Shown here: in pieces, positions 10,626 to 22,114 of the stretch
Numbering within the stretch: the first letter of the stretch is position 1
Layout of the letters: each line of letters begins with the position of its first letter
Origin: Microdochium bolleyi
Lineage: Eukaryota; Ascomycota; Sordariomycetes; Xylariales; Microdochiaceae
Reading direction: 5' to 3'
DNA length: 64,000 bases
Assembly: GCA_001566295.1 (NCBI GenBank)
Contig: KQ964251.1
Coordinates: forward strand, 811,838 to 875,837
Position numbers and translations under genes: made by a program
Notes under the pieces: generated by a model
Seen by the model: only the letters and a program-made list of their open reading frames with translations
Database searches by the model: none
Told to the model about the DNA's origin: nothing

Positions 10626-12711
10626 TTAGTTCATGCTGAATTGCTTGATCAGATCCGCCAGTCTGGCAGACTCCGACTTGAAGTCAATCGGGCTCGCGCT
10701 CATGACTTGGTATCGTACTCTATAGAAATGTTAGCTGTTTGCAATACCCAATCGGATGTTGTCAGTTTCGAAGTGCTCACCTTTGCATGTCTCCATACGT
10801 ATCCATCTTTGCCCTACACCGGAAGCTGAACTTGGAGCAGTTGGCCTTCTCGAATGCCGCCGCGAACGCCGCCTCGTCGTTCTCTTTGAGCTCCGTGAGC
10901 TCGTCGGCACTCATGCCCAGGACGACACGGCCGACCTCGTCGAAGCAAGACAGCCACATCTGACCCGTGTGGTCGTTGACGTTGACGCTCATGATGTAGC
11001 GGTACTCAGGACGCGCATGCGCCATGTCGCACTTTTCGCAGCGCCACTGGCCATCACCCTGGTCGACAACCTTCTTGTTGCAGCCTTCGTTACGGCACGC
11101 AGGGTAGGCAAAGTTCTCCTGCTTCACATACACAATGGTAGCTTTGCATGTAAAGTATGCGGCATCCTCCATGCCGAGATTCTCGTCCTTGACCTGGGCA
11201 ATGCTCTTGGTCTGGTCCTGACGGCCAGTAGCGGCTCCGACGGTAGACATGTTTGTGTGGGTGGCAAAATTGTCAGCCCGTCCCTGAGCATCGTACCAGC
11301 CTTTCAGCCGGTGCGCCTCTGAGATGTCAGGGTCTACCGTCATTGAGCCAGACGACAGGAGTGACAGTGATCTGCCTCCGAAGTCTGAAACCTTTGTGCC
11401 CTTGAAGGCGACGATAGACTCGGGTGCTGTGCTGAACGATGTGGCTGTCTTGCCCCAAATGGTGAGACGGATAGAGAATTGCGAGTCGTCCACAAGAGTC
11501 AGCTCGCGCTTGTCGTACGGCTTGCCAGTGCTCTTTGATGTGATCTGGGAAACCTCTCCAACTTCCTTCAAGACTCCGATGATGTCCACTGTGGCATCCT
11601 TCTCAACGTTTTGGAGGTCTTGGATGTTGGTGAAGTTGAACTTGACCTGCGGAACACTGGACTGGTCTTCTGCCTTCTCGATGACGGTGTCCCGCTCGAA
11701 GGCGAGCTCGTAGTCATTGGGTAGGTTGGTGAATTGCTTCTTGGCCAGAGAAACTCTGCAAGGATTGCTGATGTAGTATACCTGGCCCTCTTGCAGAACG
11801 TCGTAGAACTGATCGCACTGCTCGTTGAAGGCAGTGGCTTTGATCTCACCGCTCTCGTCCAAGAGGTTGCACGAGAAGAGCTTGCCCTCGCCCGAAGCCT
11901 TATGCCATGTCTTAATATCGGACTTGGATGAAACGCGGGCCTTGATGGTCCACTTGTGCGAGTATGGGGATATGGATTCGATCGGATAAATGACGTTGTT
12001 GCCATGCTTGCCGGGCGCGTTGCTAGACATGCCGCCTGCGCGCGAGGGCATCGGCTCCGACTTTATCGGCGCTGAAGGCTCGGGTTTGGCGCCGTAGAAG
12101 CCACTTCCTCCAATCGTGGTGTTGGCTTGGCCCTGCTGCTTGGCCTCGATAGCCTGGGGCTCACCGATGCGGTCGTGGTTGCCTAGATTCGTTGCGACCT
12201 CGAGGTCGAGGATGATGAGGATGCTGATTGAATAATAATGTTAGAGGTATGGAATAGCGAGGTATGAGGCTCATCTTGACCTACTTCTTGCCCTTGACGT
12301 TGTTCGCCTGGTAGGACTTGATACGGGCAAGAGCACCCCGCTCGAGAGCGCCCTCGTGGATGACATAGTTTGCCTCTGCATACATGAAGTCAGCAAAGCC
12401 TTTGAGGAGTGGTCAGCAGCACATAAATACTCACGCGTCGCCAGCATGCACTGCACGTAGTTGCGGATGTCACTGAGTACTACGCGATAACGCTCAGGCT
12501 GGGCACCCGGTCCTTGGGCGGGGAGAGCCTTGACTTGCAGACATTGCAAGACCGGCACGGGAAACCGCTGGCCAACGTTGTCTGGGTCGTTGAATATGGC
12601 ACTATGTCAGAGCCAAGTGGTAAGCAAGACGTCCCGTATCTTGAGTGGTAGACGCACTACATACTCGATGGCGCCCTGTGTGATCGCCTGCTGGGCTTCG
12701 GCAACCGACAT
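10626..12711 (-). CDS. rfa1: Replication protein A large subunit (RPA70)
   Basis: RPA1 is the main single-stranded-DNA-binding subunit of the RPA heterotrimer, needed for replication, repair and checkpoint signalling. Exons: 12711-12665, 12601-12435, 12375-12285, 12223-10781, 10719-10626, giving 613 residues, a typical length. Domain order: DBD-F (residues 1 to about 115, with RFPVPVLQCLQVK), a flexible linker, DBD-A (about 185-290, starting at IYPIESISPYSHKWTIKARV), DBD-B (about 300-410) and DBD-C with the zinc ribbon C478-x4-C483-x13-C497-x2-C500. The first donor is GTATGT inside what looks like a Glu codon; using it restores GAIDAIF, which matches fungal RPA1, whereas the next GT breaks the frame. 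The gene is head to head with a dienelactone-hydrolase-like gene, and the shared promoter contains a perfect ACGCGT box. Confidence 0.97.
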
Positions 12712-13356
12712 GACTGAAAAGCTGTGTGCAATATAGACAGAAAAATGAGAGTGGTCGGTGGTGGTGTCTGTGCGAGACGATGAGATGTGCAGCTGGTGCT
12801 GTGGGCAGATTCGACAGCGGTGCGATGTTCACCCTTTTGTGCAACAGAAGTGTGTCGACTTGATAGTGGGAGGTTTGAAGGTTTTGGTGCAGGGCGCTGT
12901 GTTGAGAGAGTCAACGCGACTTTTGGGGCGACGACGCGTCGAGTCACGCCAGCTAAAGTGGCTCTGGGCTTAAGTGCAAGCCCGTGCTGGGCGCGGGGTC
13001 CGATCAGGTCCTGGACCCACTGTTATCAGCGTCCAGCGCGCTAAGATAACGGCGAGGCAGCAGCACTCTGGTGGTCGTGGGGAAGCAACGTCACCCATCA
13101 CGGCCGGGCGCATTCCTGAAGCGATCGGACAGGAGCTCCGTCCGTTGCCCCGCTGCAGCTCTCACGCTGGACAACAACACCAGTCCTCCAGCGTCCAGCA
13201 GCAGCTGCACTACGCTACACTACCTATCCTGTCTACTCACAAAACTCCCAGGACATTCCAATCCCAAGGCAGTCGATAGCCAGCAGCTTGCCCTACTAGC
13301 ATTTTTGACTCCGTTCCTAGGAGTGGTGTACCCCTTCTCCTGTTTCGAACATCGAC
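12712..13356. promoter_or_regulatory. Divergent promoter of rfa1 and the DLH-family gene, with MCB-like boxes
   Basis: This is 645 bp between two divergent start codons. It holds a perfect MluI cell-cycle box ACGCGT at 12934-12939 and a near match ACGCGA at 12914-12919, about 205-225 bp upstream of rfa1. In yeasts MCB elements drive G1/S expression of replication genes including RPA, so a conserved MBF-type input is plausible (inference). Whether the DLH gene shares this control cannot be told from sequence. Confidence 0.4.
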
Positions 13357-14538
13357 ATGTCTTCAGAGCCAGCTGTGGCGACCAGCGCCCCAGAGCGCGA
13401 TGCGCAAGAGGATGCACCTGCGAATCCGACGCTGAGTGAGCATTGCACAACCGACAGACCAACTCGTGAGTTCTGACGCTGGCTGCCTTTCCCTGGACAT
13501 GGACAATTGCTGATGCCTCGCTGGACAGCTGCTGGAGAAGCACCAAAGGGTGAGCTGCGAAAGCTCGGTGGTATCGATGTAAGCTCCGACTCTTTCGGAC
13601 TCGTCAGGAGCTATGGATAGCACTAATCCTACCGTGTGTGTTTCCATATAGGTCTACCTCGCGAAGCCAGACTCATACCCCTCCGACCCATCCAAACTCC
13701 TTCTCCTCCTCACGGGTGGCACCGGTCTCCAGTCGAAAAACAACCAGATCCAGGCCGACAAGTTTGCGGAGGACGGGTTCGTCGTCATCATGCCGGATCT
13801 CTTTGAGGGCGACCCGGCCCCGAACCAGTCTGCGAAGTTGCCAGAGCCTGGTGCTGTGGAGGGCCAAACGCAGGACGAGGTTGCCGGTAGCTTCCTCGAA
13901 CAGTTCAAGCTCAAGATTGGTGAGACGGCCAAGTCATTCCTCATCGACATGTGGCTCGCACGGCACACAGAAGAGAAAGTCATGCCAATACTCAAGAAGG
14001 TCATTCACGCGGCAAAGGGTGAATTCGCCGATGCCATCGGTCACGGTGGAGGCATCTATGGCGTTGGCTACTGCTTCGGTGGCCGCTACATCTTACTTCT
14101 GGCAAGCGAGCGCAGTGCGAAGCAGGCTGGGTGGACCGGTGCGCAGAAATCTGCAGACGAGGAGGCAGGTGACAGCAAAGCAGCGCCATTGATCAAGGCC
14201 GGAGCGCTCGCTCACGCAACGCTTGTGTCTCCCGAGGACTTCAACGGACTAAAGTCGCCGATTAGTCTTGTATGCGTGGAAAACGATCCGATGTTCCCGG
14301 ACGAGGTGCGGACTGTGGGAGAAGACTTGATGAACAAGACAGGGGTTGAGCATGAGGTCCAGGTCTACCCTGGCGTGCCGCACGGTAAGTTTGGGGTGAC
14401 GAAAGTGGCGAGAGCCTTCGTTGACAAAGCTGACTGTGTGTAGGGTTTGCCGTGTATGGTGACTACGAAGAGGCGCACATCAAAGAGGCTCAAGTCACAG
14501 CACACGATCAGATGCTGAACTGGATCGATGAACACTGA
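13357..14538 (+). CDS. Dienelactone hydrolase family protein
   Basis: This is an alpha/beta hydrolase of the DLH clan, 328 residues. Exons: 13357-13465, 13529-13578, 13652-14384, 14444-14538; the introns are 63, 73 and 59 nt. The first about 55 residues are polar and Ala/Glu/Thr-rich, probably disordered. The catalytic Cys is C194 in GYCFGGRY (family pattern G-x-C-x-G-G), the acid D265 in CVENDPMFPDE and the histidine H297 in VPHGFAVYG. The His motif is completed only by splicing in the last exon. Classical members open dienelactones in aromatic catabolism; fungal paralogues are diverse and the substrate cannot be assigned. No secretion signal is visible. It shares a promoter with rfa1, which is odd for a catabolic enzyme and may only reflect packing. 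Confidence 0.93.
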
Positions 14539-15081
14539 TTGTGAACCAGCAAGAGGAAGCTTTTAAGCACAGAGTCTGTTTGAAGCATGGAGGGCTTCTT
14601 CAAGGTCAGACATTCAGTCATGGAGTCCGGTTGGTTGGCTTTGGACATGGTTTCATGGTAGTTTAGCAAATTGGAGAAATATATCTTTCGAGTTCCTATC
14701 GGCTTCCGGAAGTACCCCAAGTCCCCAACTCGGCTATTGAGGTGGGGCTCCCAGTTCCTCCGCTTGCAACAATCGCCGGATTACACTGAGCTGGGTGGTG
14801 GGGCTTCGGCCCAATTGCCGCCGACGGGATGGCCGACAGAGGCCGGCCATCGGCCGGGGAAACTGATGTACTTACACGGGGAAGGCCCGCAACGCCCGCC
14901 CTTACCCCACGGTGATTTTCATCATGACCTGCCCGCGTGCCCTTTCCTTCTCCATCACTTTTACCCAATGCCCGCTGCGTCGAGAATTCGTCTCGTCTCC
15001 CAGCATCTCTCTGATCGCGACCAACTCCTGCCTGCTCAACCCGGAACCCAGGCCCCGTCCCCAGATCCCGCAACAGCCACA
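14539..15081. other. Intergenic, upstream of the 2-hydroxyacid dehydrogenase
   Basis: About 540 bp. The downstream coding frame stays open back to 14671 and contains a Met at 14968, but the upstream part has no family similarity. An AAATATATC TATA-like stretch lies near 14676. Confidence 0.45.
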
Positions 15082-16035
15082 ATGTCACAACAACGGAAGC
15101 TCCTCTACCCCACCTCGCTCGCCCTCGACATCAAGAGCCTGGAGGGCTTCTCCTTTGCCCTAGCACCGTACGATGTCAAGCAGCCTATCCCAGAGGAGCA
15201 CGTCGATGCTGAGGTGCTCGTGACCTGGGGCAACTCGGCTGACAACCTCTCCGATGCCGCCAAGCGCCTCAAAAACGTCAAGTGGATTCAGTCCCTCGCC
15301 GCGGGCCCTAACGACGTCCTCAACGCCGGCTTCCCGTCGTCCGTGAAAGTGACGACCGGCTCAGGCCTCCACGACCACACCGTTGCCGAGCACACACTCG
15401 GTCTCCTCCTCAACGCCGCCCGCCGCTTCTACGAGATGCGGGACTACCAGGTCCAGTCCAAATGGCCCCAGCACCTCGGTGGCGTCCAGCCGGACCGGCC
15501 CAAGGGCAAGTTCACCACCCTGCGCGACGCCAACGTGCTCATCTGGGGCTACGGAAACATCGCGAAGACCCTCGCGCCTTGGCTCACCGCCGTGGGCGCC
15601 AAGGTCCGCGGCGTCGCCCGCTCCCAGGGCGTCCGCGAGGGCGTCGAGGTCTACGCCGAGGACAAGCTGCCCCAGCTCCTGAGCGAGACGGACGTCCTCG
15701 TCATGATTCTGCCCGGCTCCGACTCGACCAACAACGCCCTCAACGCCGAGCGCCTCAGCCAGCTGCCCAACCACGCGTGGGTCGTCAACGTCGGCCGCGG
15801 CACGGCCGTCGACGAGGAGGCGCTCTACCAGGCCCTCGAGTCCGGCTCCATTGGCGGCGCCGCGCTGGACGTGTTCGTGAAGGAGCCTCTCCCCACGGAG
15901 TCGAAGCTGTGGAAGGCCCCCAACACCATCATCAGCCCGCACGCCGCTGGCGGCAGGCCGCAGGGCGCCGAGGACCTGATTGCGTACAATCTGCGCCGGT
16001 TCGTGGCCGGGCAGGAGCTGAAGAACATCATCTAA
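15082..16035 (+). CDS. D-isomer-specific 2-hydroxyacid dehydrogenase (intronless)
   Basis: This NAD(P)-dependent oxidoreductase interconverts 2-oxo and D-2-hydroxy acids. It is 317 residues, the family norm. The nucleotide-binding loop is WGYGNIAKTL (G156-Y-G158). The catalytic residues are Arg239 (VNVGRGT), Glu268 (FVKEPLP) and His287 (ISPHAAGG), in the classical R-E-H order. An N-terminal ACT-like or secretion element is absent, so it is probably cytosolic. The start ATG follows CCACA, a good fungal context; the next upstream in-frame Met (14968) would add 38 low-complexity residues. The divergence of the N-terminal substrate domain prevents naming the substrate (glyoxylate/hydroxypyruvate or a phenylpyruvate-like acid are the usual alternatives). 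The high GC third-position bias makes the antisense strand open over most of the gene. Confidence 0.95.
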   Translation: MSQQRKLLYPTSLALDIKSLEGFSFALAPYDVKQPIPEEHVDAEVLVTWGNSADNLSDAAKRLKNVKWIQSLAAGPNDVLNAGFPSSVKVTTGSGLHDHTVAEHTLGLLLNAARRFYEMRDYQVQSKWPQHLGGVQPDRPKGKFTTLRDANVLIWGYGNIAKTLAPWLTAVGAKVRGVARSQGVREGVEVYAEDKLPQLLSETDVLVMILPGSDSTNNALNAERLSQLPNHAWVVNVGRGTAVDEEALYQALESGSIGGAALDVFVKEPLPTESKLWKAPNTIISPHAAGGRPQGAEDLIAYNLRRFVAGQELKNII

Positions 16036-16967
16036 TGTCTGTGAGAAAAGAGTTGACTGCAATAATACGAGTCAAGGGCTGAGGAGGGATTACAAAGGGA
16101 CATAGACGGATCACGAGAACAAGGACAATGAAGAAAACACTTATCCAATATTTAATCAGAGTTTTGCGATCACTGCGAAACCTCATTCCAAAAGCGCGGC
16201 TGGGGCGATCTGACCAGGTCCCCGGCACGACGGCTTTGATCGGTTTCCAATACTGTGAAGTCTGCAGGTGCCGGCATGGTTCCCAAGCATGACTTTCTGA
16301 TCACGGGGCAGTCTCGTGGCTTCCGGGAATCGCAAGTGCCGCTGTCCTCGCCTCGGGATTCTCTTTGTGCTTCCCACGTCGTTCACGCGAGGTACCCGTC
16401 CTTGTGGTGTTCCATGTGCGACGTGATATATCATACACGTATTCGCGGCTCGGAAGGCGGAAAAGGGGGCGTGGGGATGATATAGATAGAAGCGTACAGG
16501 ATAGGGTGTGACAGGCATTTAGACGGGGGCCCGACGGGTAACATTCGGGAGGCGTTGCTGTTCTTGCTACTGCCAAGCAGTCAGAAAGGCCAGTCCTTGG
16601 GTTCGGGATGTGCTGTAACTTGTGTGGAACATCGGGATGAGCAAAGTCGCGCAGACTGTGAGAGGCGCTCGTTCTTCCGTGGGACCTGGCGCGAGACACT
16701 GAAGGCTATGCATGATTGATCAAATCGATACAGTGAGCATCGATTAGAGATCTAGAACAAAAAACGAAACCCTCATGTTCTGGTTTCAGAAAGACAAGTG
16801 CTTCCACCAACGCCGTTCCATGCGTAATAATGCTGTATACCCAATTCAAACCATGTGCGATGCTGAAGGTGTAGGAATAACCCAAAACCAGCTCCTCTGG
16901 TGCCTCATTCCTCATCGTCATGACTCTCATCCAAAATTCGTAAACGTATCGTATTCAGTGTCACGCA
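16036..16967. other. Convergent spacer with no gene recognised
   Basis: The 2-hydroxyacid dehydrogenase and the BRCT gene converge here. The spacer is 930 bp with only short, domain-free reading frames. Confidence 0.5.
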
Positions 16968-18203
16968 TCATCGCGGCCGCTGAGCACTCGGTGGCGGTTC
17001 CAGATCGCCGCTCCCGAGCGTCGAAGTCGAGGCGGACTTGGAGCACAGCCCATAGACGCTCTGCTGCCTGCTCGCCGCGACCTTGAGGTTGCCGAAGCGC
17101 GCCTCGGGCAGCCGCTTGCCCGCCTTGATGCTCTCGAGCACCCACTCAACGCCGACGTACTTGACCGCGCACCCGCCGACCTTCTGGATCTCGCGCTGCA
17201 GCTTGCCGCCCGCGAGCCCGCCGCCAGCACCGCCACCAGCATTTCCACCACCCGAAGACAGTGAGGACGCCGACGGCCTGCCCAGTATCACGTGTGTGAC
17301 CTTGCGCCGGCCCAGGTGCATCGACATGCGCCCGCCGTGCTCCGCGAGAAGCTGCTTGAGCTTGTGGTCCGAGACGTGCGGGTGCGTGCTGCCGTTGACG
17401 TAGACGACGACGCCCGCGAAGAGCGGCAGAGGTCCGCCGGCTTCTGTACGGCGAGTATCGAGAGCCTCGTCCTCAAGTCTTCGCGCCGCCGCAAGTCTGT
17501 CCGCCGCCGTCACCGGACTCAGTTGGCTATCGGCGAGACCTGGAAACGGGTGATGCCTCAAGTCAGCGGTAGCTTGGGTATGCCTCAGCTCTCTCGAGCC
17601 CACGGGCGTCAAGGCCGAGGTGAGTGATGGCGCGTGGGCATATGACGATGCTGATGATGGCGCTGACGACCGGTTGATGTTCGCCACGGGCATGGCCCCC
17701 TCAGCACTCGTCGCGAACTCCTTGCCAGCCCTCTTCATCGAGCCGGGCCTCGCGAGCATGCTGAGCACCGAGTTCTTCGCGCGGAACCGCGCCTCGGGCC
17801 GGATGAGCTGCTGCGTGACCGGGTCGTAGTCCCGCGAGCCCGCGCCGACGCTGTCCGAGATGCGCTTCCCGCCCGTGCCCCGGCTCGAGTACTGCGCCAT
17901 GAGCTTCGCGTTGCGCGAATCGCGCCATCCCGTGCTGCCCAAGAGCCTGTTCTCGGCGCGCTGGTGGCCCGTCGCGGACGAGTTCCAGGGGTCGAAGGTC
18001 CGGCTGAGCACGGGCTCGGCGGCTTTCATGGGGTTCGGAGGCTTTGGCGGCGTCCTTGGAGATGACGGCCTCCCGACGGTGGTTGGGGCGGCTGCGGGCG
18101 GCTGGACAGCATCGTGGAAGTTTCTTCTTCTTCTGCTGCTGCTACTACTGGTGTTGGTGATGCGACTGCCCGAGTCAGTTTGCGCCGACGGAGGCTCTGT
18201 CAT
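16968..18203 (-). CDS. Single-BRCT protein, Rev1-BRCT-like
   Basis: This is a 411-residue protein read without introns. Residues 1-255 are disordered and rich in Ser, Pro and Ala, with a Ser/Arg run near residue 20 (SSSSSRRRR). One BRCT domain spans about residues 259-365. It begins LFAGVVVYVNGSTHPHVSD, contains the GGR turn (AEHGGRMSMHLGRRKVTHVI) and ends with the WVLESIKAGKRL helix. The opening is closest in style to the BRCT domain of the translesion polymerase Rev1, where YVNG is typical. A Gly-rich loop (GGGNAGGGAGGGLAGG) interrupts the domain before its last strand. No polymerase domain follows, so this is a stand-alone BRCT adaptor, probably nuclear and linked to DNA repair (inference). 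The C-terminal 45 residues are low-complexity. Confidence 0.85.
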   Translation of the reverse strand: MTEPPSAQTDSGSRITNTSSSSSRRRRNFHDAVQPPAAAPTTVGRPSSPRTPPKPPNPMKAAEPVLSRTFDPWNSSATGHQRAENRLLGSTGWRDSRNAKLMAQYSSRGTGGKRISDSVGAGSRDYDPVTQQLIRPEARFRAKNSVLSMLARPGSMKRAGKEFATSAEGAMPVANINRSSAPSSASSYAHAPSLTSALTPVGSRELRHTQATADLRHHPFPGLADSQLSPVTAADRLAAARRLEDEALDTRRTEAGGPLPLFAGVVVYVNGSTHPHVSDHKLKQLLAEHGGRMSMHLGRRKVTHVILGRPSASSLSSGGGNAGGGAGGGLAGGKLQREIQKVGGCAVKYVGVEWVLESIKAGKRLPEARFGNLKVAASRQQSVYGLCSKSASTSTLGSGDLEPPPSAQRPR

Positions 18204-19331
18204 GACCCGTGAGGCTGGCGAGGCCGGTCAGGAAATAAGAAACGGCAAAAGAAAGCAGCTAGGTCCTTTTGAGGAGATGGCAATGCAGCGTGTGGCAGGG
18301 GTGCCGACCGGTATGGTCGATCGAATGGCCTGGGTCTGCGGGTCACGAAATGGCCCGAGATTTATTGAGTTTGCGTGTGCAGTGGCCTTGAGATGAACCA
18401 GGAATCGTGGAGTTCAAGGGGATCTCTGAATCGAATGACTTATCGGATTTCTTGACACTGGCGAGGCGTGCATTTTCCGAATGGCGTCAAGAATCGCGAC
18501 GGGGCCCGGGAGCGAGACACGTCTGTGACCCGCGCTCACGTGACCTTGGCTTGCGAGCCAAATTGTTGCCCGTTCCAAGTCCCCACCTCTTTGCACCACT
18601 CCGAGCTCGACCTCGACAGATGGTGTCATCTCCCGAGGCCATCTCACCTTCGATACTTCCAGCTCTTGCAACAGCGGCTCCTCTCGAGACTATACGGGTC
18701 CAGTCTCCGGAGCTGAGGTGGCCACTATGCCATCAGACCAGTAGTCAGACCCCGCGCCTGCATGCTCGACCCCTCTTCGAGGAGAGGGTCACATCGGTGC
18801 GGCGGCGTCGAGGCGTGTGCGTTGGCAAAAAGTCCAGATGCGTGTACATATCTCGATTCTGCCTGACGAGTGGCATGGGATGGTCAGGCTATGCGTCCCG
18901 GCGTCCAGTGCAACCCCGGGCCGAGCTGGCCAGGTGTTATTACATACAATATACTGTGTACGCAGTAAACCCCCATGCCCCGCGGGAGTACTCCGTAGCG
19001 GTCGTCGTCTTGTGCTACCCAACTCAGCCATCCTGCGACCACCAGTCCCTTAGGGATGCTCGGGAGTCCGTGACAACCTCGTTACTCCTCACACACAAGG
19101 GCCGGCACAACCCGGCCTCCTCAGCGCATCAATTCGTAGGAACAGCATTCCGCGGTCCATCACACCTCCATCCGAGGTGGGTGGGCAATCGCAATGGCCA
19201 GATCCGCCAGCTCCCAAGACCTCGCGGAGATGGGCCACGTCTCCCACAGTGGTGGAGTCGGCAGCAGCTGTCACGCCAGCGCCGGGGGTCCCCCCTCCTC
19301 CTGCAAGACCCTGTCTGCGTGCGCACGGTCT
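18204..19331. other. Left part of the 18-kb gene-free region
   Basis: This is upstream of the BRCT gene. A 516-codon plus-strand frame (18407-19957) opens here from a GTG codon but reads through two poly-G tracts and has no domain. A TACTCCGTA 9-mer sits at 18989-18997. Confidence 0.5.
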
Positions 19332-19362
19332 GGGGGGGGGGGGGGGGGGGGCGGAAATTTCG

Positions 19363-19401
<39 letters not shown>
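19332..19401 (+). repeat. Two long poly-G tracts around a short palindrome
   Basis: The plus strand has 20 consecutive G (19332-19351), a 12-nt spacer, then 38 consecutive G (19364-19401). The spacer contains the 8-bp palindrome GAAATTTC (19354-19361). Such tracts can form G-quadruplexes, stall polymerases and vary in length. They are also places where assemblies and base callers fail, so the exact lengths should be treated with caution. Confidence 0.9.
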
Positions 19402-19403
<2 letters not shown>

Positions 19404-22094
19404 GTACGAATATCGTCAGAGGCGAGAAGAGGGTGCGCAGCATTCCGTACTCCTCGCTCGAGGTGGGAGGTGCGGCAACTCCGTACACCGTCGAGCACCC
19501 AGTGGGCCAGGGCCCAGGGCCCTTGTCGGCTTGGATCTTTGAAGATGTAAAGATAATATTGGACACAGTATTGTCCCTGCCGGCCCCCTCCTGCCACGCT
19601 TGGCCTTCCCAGGGTCGGCTTCATCGGGATGCGGGATGCCCACTCTCTCTGATCTGTTTCTCTCTCAAACAGCTCCTCATTAGGAAAGTCTTCGTGGGTC
19701 TCCCGGCACGGGTAGATGCCGTGACATTGCGGAGCTTGTGGGAGCATTGGGAACGAGATCAGGCCTGGACGGTATCCTTGACACCGGCTCTCCCCCGTCG
19801 ACATGGGACGCCAGGCGGAGCAGAGTATTGCTGGAGAGCTGAAACGTCGTGCCCAACTCTGGGTACATCGCAGGGTAGCAGTGTGGCTTGCCCTTCCTCG
19901 CAGCCATTAACTATCTGGGAATCTTGCGGGACGAATGTCCTGCCCTGGGGCGAATGAGCTGTCCTACACAATTATGAATTACTGATAAGCAGCTTACCGT
20001 CTGGGAAGCAAAAGCACATGTGTGCAACATATCTCGGCTCCGAAACTACCCAGGTAGTCAAAACACTATATGGTTTCCGCTAATCAAAGAGTTGGGAGAG
20101 GAGAGCGGCTCAACTGAATGCGTTCCGTGCTGGTGCCTCGCTGGAAACTGCAGCTGTCCTGTTCGAGACACGACGAGGTTGTGTAGCCACAGCTCATCGT
20201 GGGAGCATTTCGGAGCAGCATTGTTTTGAGCGCTCAGATCTTGTGAATGGGCTGATACCACATGTCAAGATCAATGGCTGATCCTCCTACAAGACCTGCC
20301 GTCTTTACCGGCAACCCGTCATGTCTTCGGCTGTAGTTATCGTCCAGATGTCATGCAGGAGTATCATCGGAGGTGGGAGGCATTTGCAGATTTGGACATG
20401 CAGCGATGTGTGCTCCGGGCTACTTGTTGCTTCCATTGACTGCCTCGCTGTGTCAAAACAGCCGTCGCCGGTTGTGCCAAATGTACAGCTGATTGCATGA
20501 CCGAGGGTTGGAAGTGAAAACCACATTGGAGAGGGTTTGATTAGCTTGGAGCTTCAAGATGTACCATGCCAGTCGAGATTTTTTTCATCAACGAAAGGAT
20601 ATAGGACGACAGCATTTTGTTATGCTCGCCACCAGACTTGTGCCTGGCGCATCGAATTTTTTTCCATTTGCTGTTTATGTTCGCGGCCCCGGTGACAGCT
20701 TCAAGCTTCTGGCAATGGATGCGTTGAACCTATCCTGTCCCGAGTCAGGGACTCAGCTGGGAGGTATCAAGCAATGTTTCACAGGCATAAAGTCTGTGGA
20801 GGCTTTATCTACAATCTGTAGACAAATGGTATTTACGCCTTGCACGTAGGGGTTAAGCCCTTCCTCCAAGATGATGCTTCGCCATGTTCTCCGCAACGCA
20901 GGATCGTCGACAGGGCCCACCGAGAACAATACAAGTACAACTGGAAGAGTGTGCAGAACTGCTCCCTTTTGAGCTGCAGGTCTGGTTTTCTTGCCGGACT
21001 TCTCCATTCAAACTAAACTCCATCGCGATCGGGAGAGGCAGTCTGAATTGAGAAGCCAAGATGCCAATCGGCAGCATTTGCAAGAAAATTCACAAAAGCC
21101 TTTCAGATGTAAAAACGTTCAACCTGAAAGACACCACGACGATGCCATCCGGGCCCGCGGAGAATGGGCGAGGGGCGAGGTAGTACGTCGTCGGCCTCAC
21201 AACTCAGCCCGAGGCGGCAAGGCATGAGTTGCCGAAGAAAACGAACAGCCACGATGTCGACATTGTCAAGGAACAGTTCATCAATCTTGTGCTGATCAGC
21301 ACTTCCCACATATTCCTCAACTCCCTCCTCTCGAATGACTACTTGTTCCCTCCCGAGACCCCACCCCTTCGGATGGATATATCTACCACAAGTCCAGGAA
21401 TGAAGAAGATAGTCTCCAGGGCCTTGGAAGCCCTCCTACCGTGCTCAGGCGCAAATGCGTACATAATTTCACGACCACAGCAAGCCTCAAGAATAGCTAC
21501 TTCCCAACTCCTATGTATATATATACACACAATATACAAACCTCAAACTCGCGACATCAGTCATTTGCAAGTATTAATACAACTACGGACACCAGCGGAA
21601 TGCCAGCCGACTTCCTGCTACACACGGCCGTGGACAGTGTCCATATGAACATAATCCCCCCACCATCATCTAGCCGCTCCGACACCGACGATCGGGGATG
21701 GGAGGCCGCCGCGCGCTGACCGGTACACGGCGACAGAGTCAAGCACAGACCTCCAGCGAATCTCACACGCGATGACACTTGGGAATCCGAAGAGGGAGCG
21801 CCTACTACTGACTACCGAGGCCACAAGTACGACCTGCTTGACTCGCCTTGTGAGTCTTGCGGACATCGAGGCAAGCCGCTTCCCCATCCTCAGCTCATAC
21901 TGCATACAGTGTGTAGATGTGATCATCCTGCGTGTGGAGTTCCCGCGAAGGATGCAGCTGGACAGTACCACCAAAAGAAACAGTCTCCATCATGGTTTTC
22001 TCATTCGCCACATTTCGATCCAGGCAAGCCCCCCTCCCCGATCTCCAATTCCCCCCTTTGAGCATGGATCTGCCAACGAAAACTCACCGTGGAA
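19402..22094. other. Gene-free region
   Basis: 2.7 kb with only short or low-complexity frames. A 214-codon frame (21772-22416) reads through a GA repeat and looks like chance. I recognise no gene, RNA or transposon. Confidence 0.45.
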
Positions 22095-22114
22095 AGAGAG
22101 AGAGAGAGAGAGAG
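22095..22114 (+). repeat. (AG)10 microsatellite
   Basis: Ten perfect AG units. It is one of several simple repeats clustered between 22.0 and 22.6 kb. Confidence 0.95.

Noticed and set aside
15361..16062. 233-codon frame antisense to the 2-hydroxyacid dehydrogenase
   Set aside because: It mirrors the sense codons and has no domain.
18407..19957. 516-codon plus-strand frame
   Set aside because: It starts at GTG, reads through both poly-G tracts as poly-Gly, and has no recognisable domain or splice structure.
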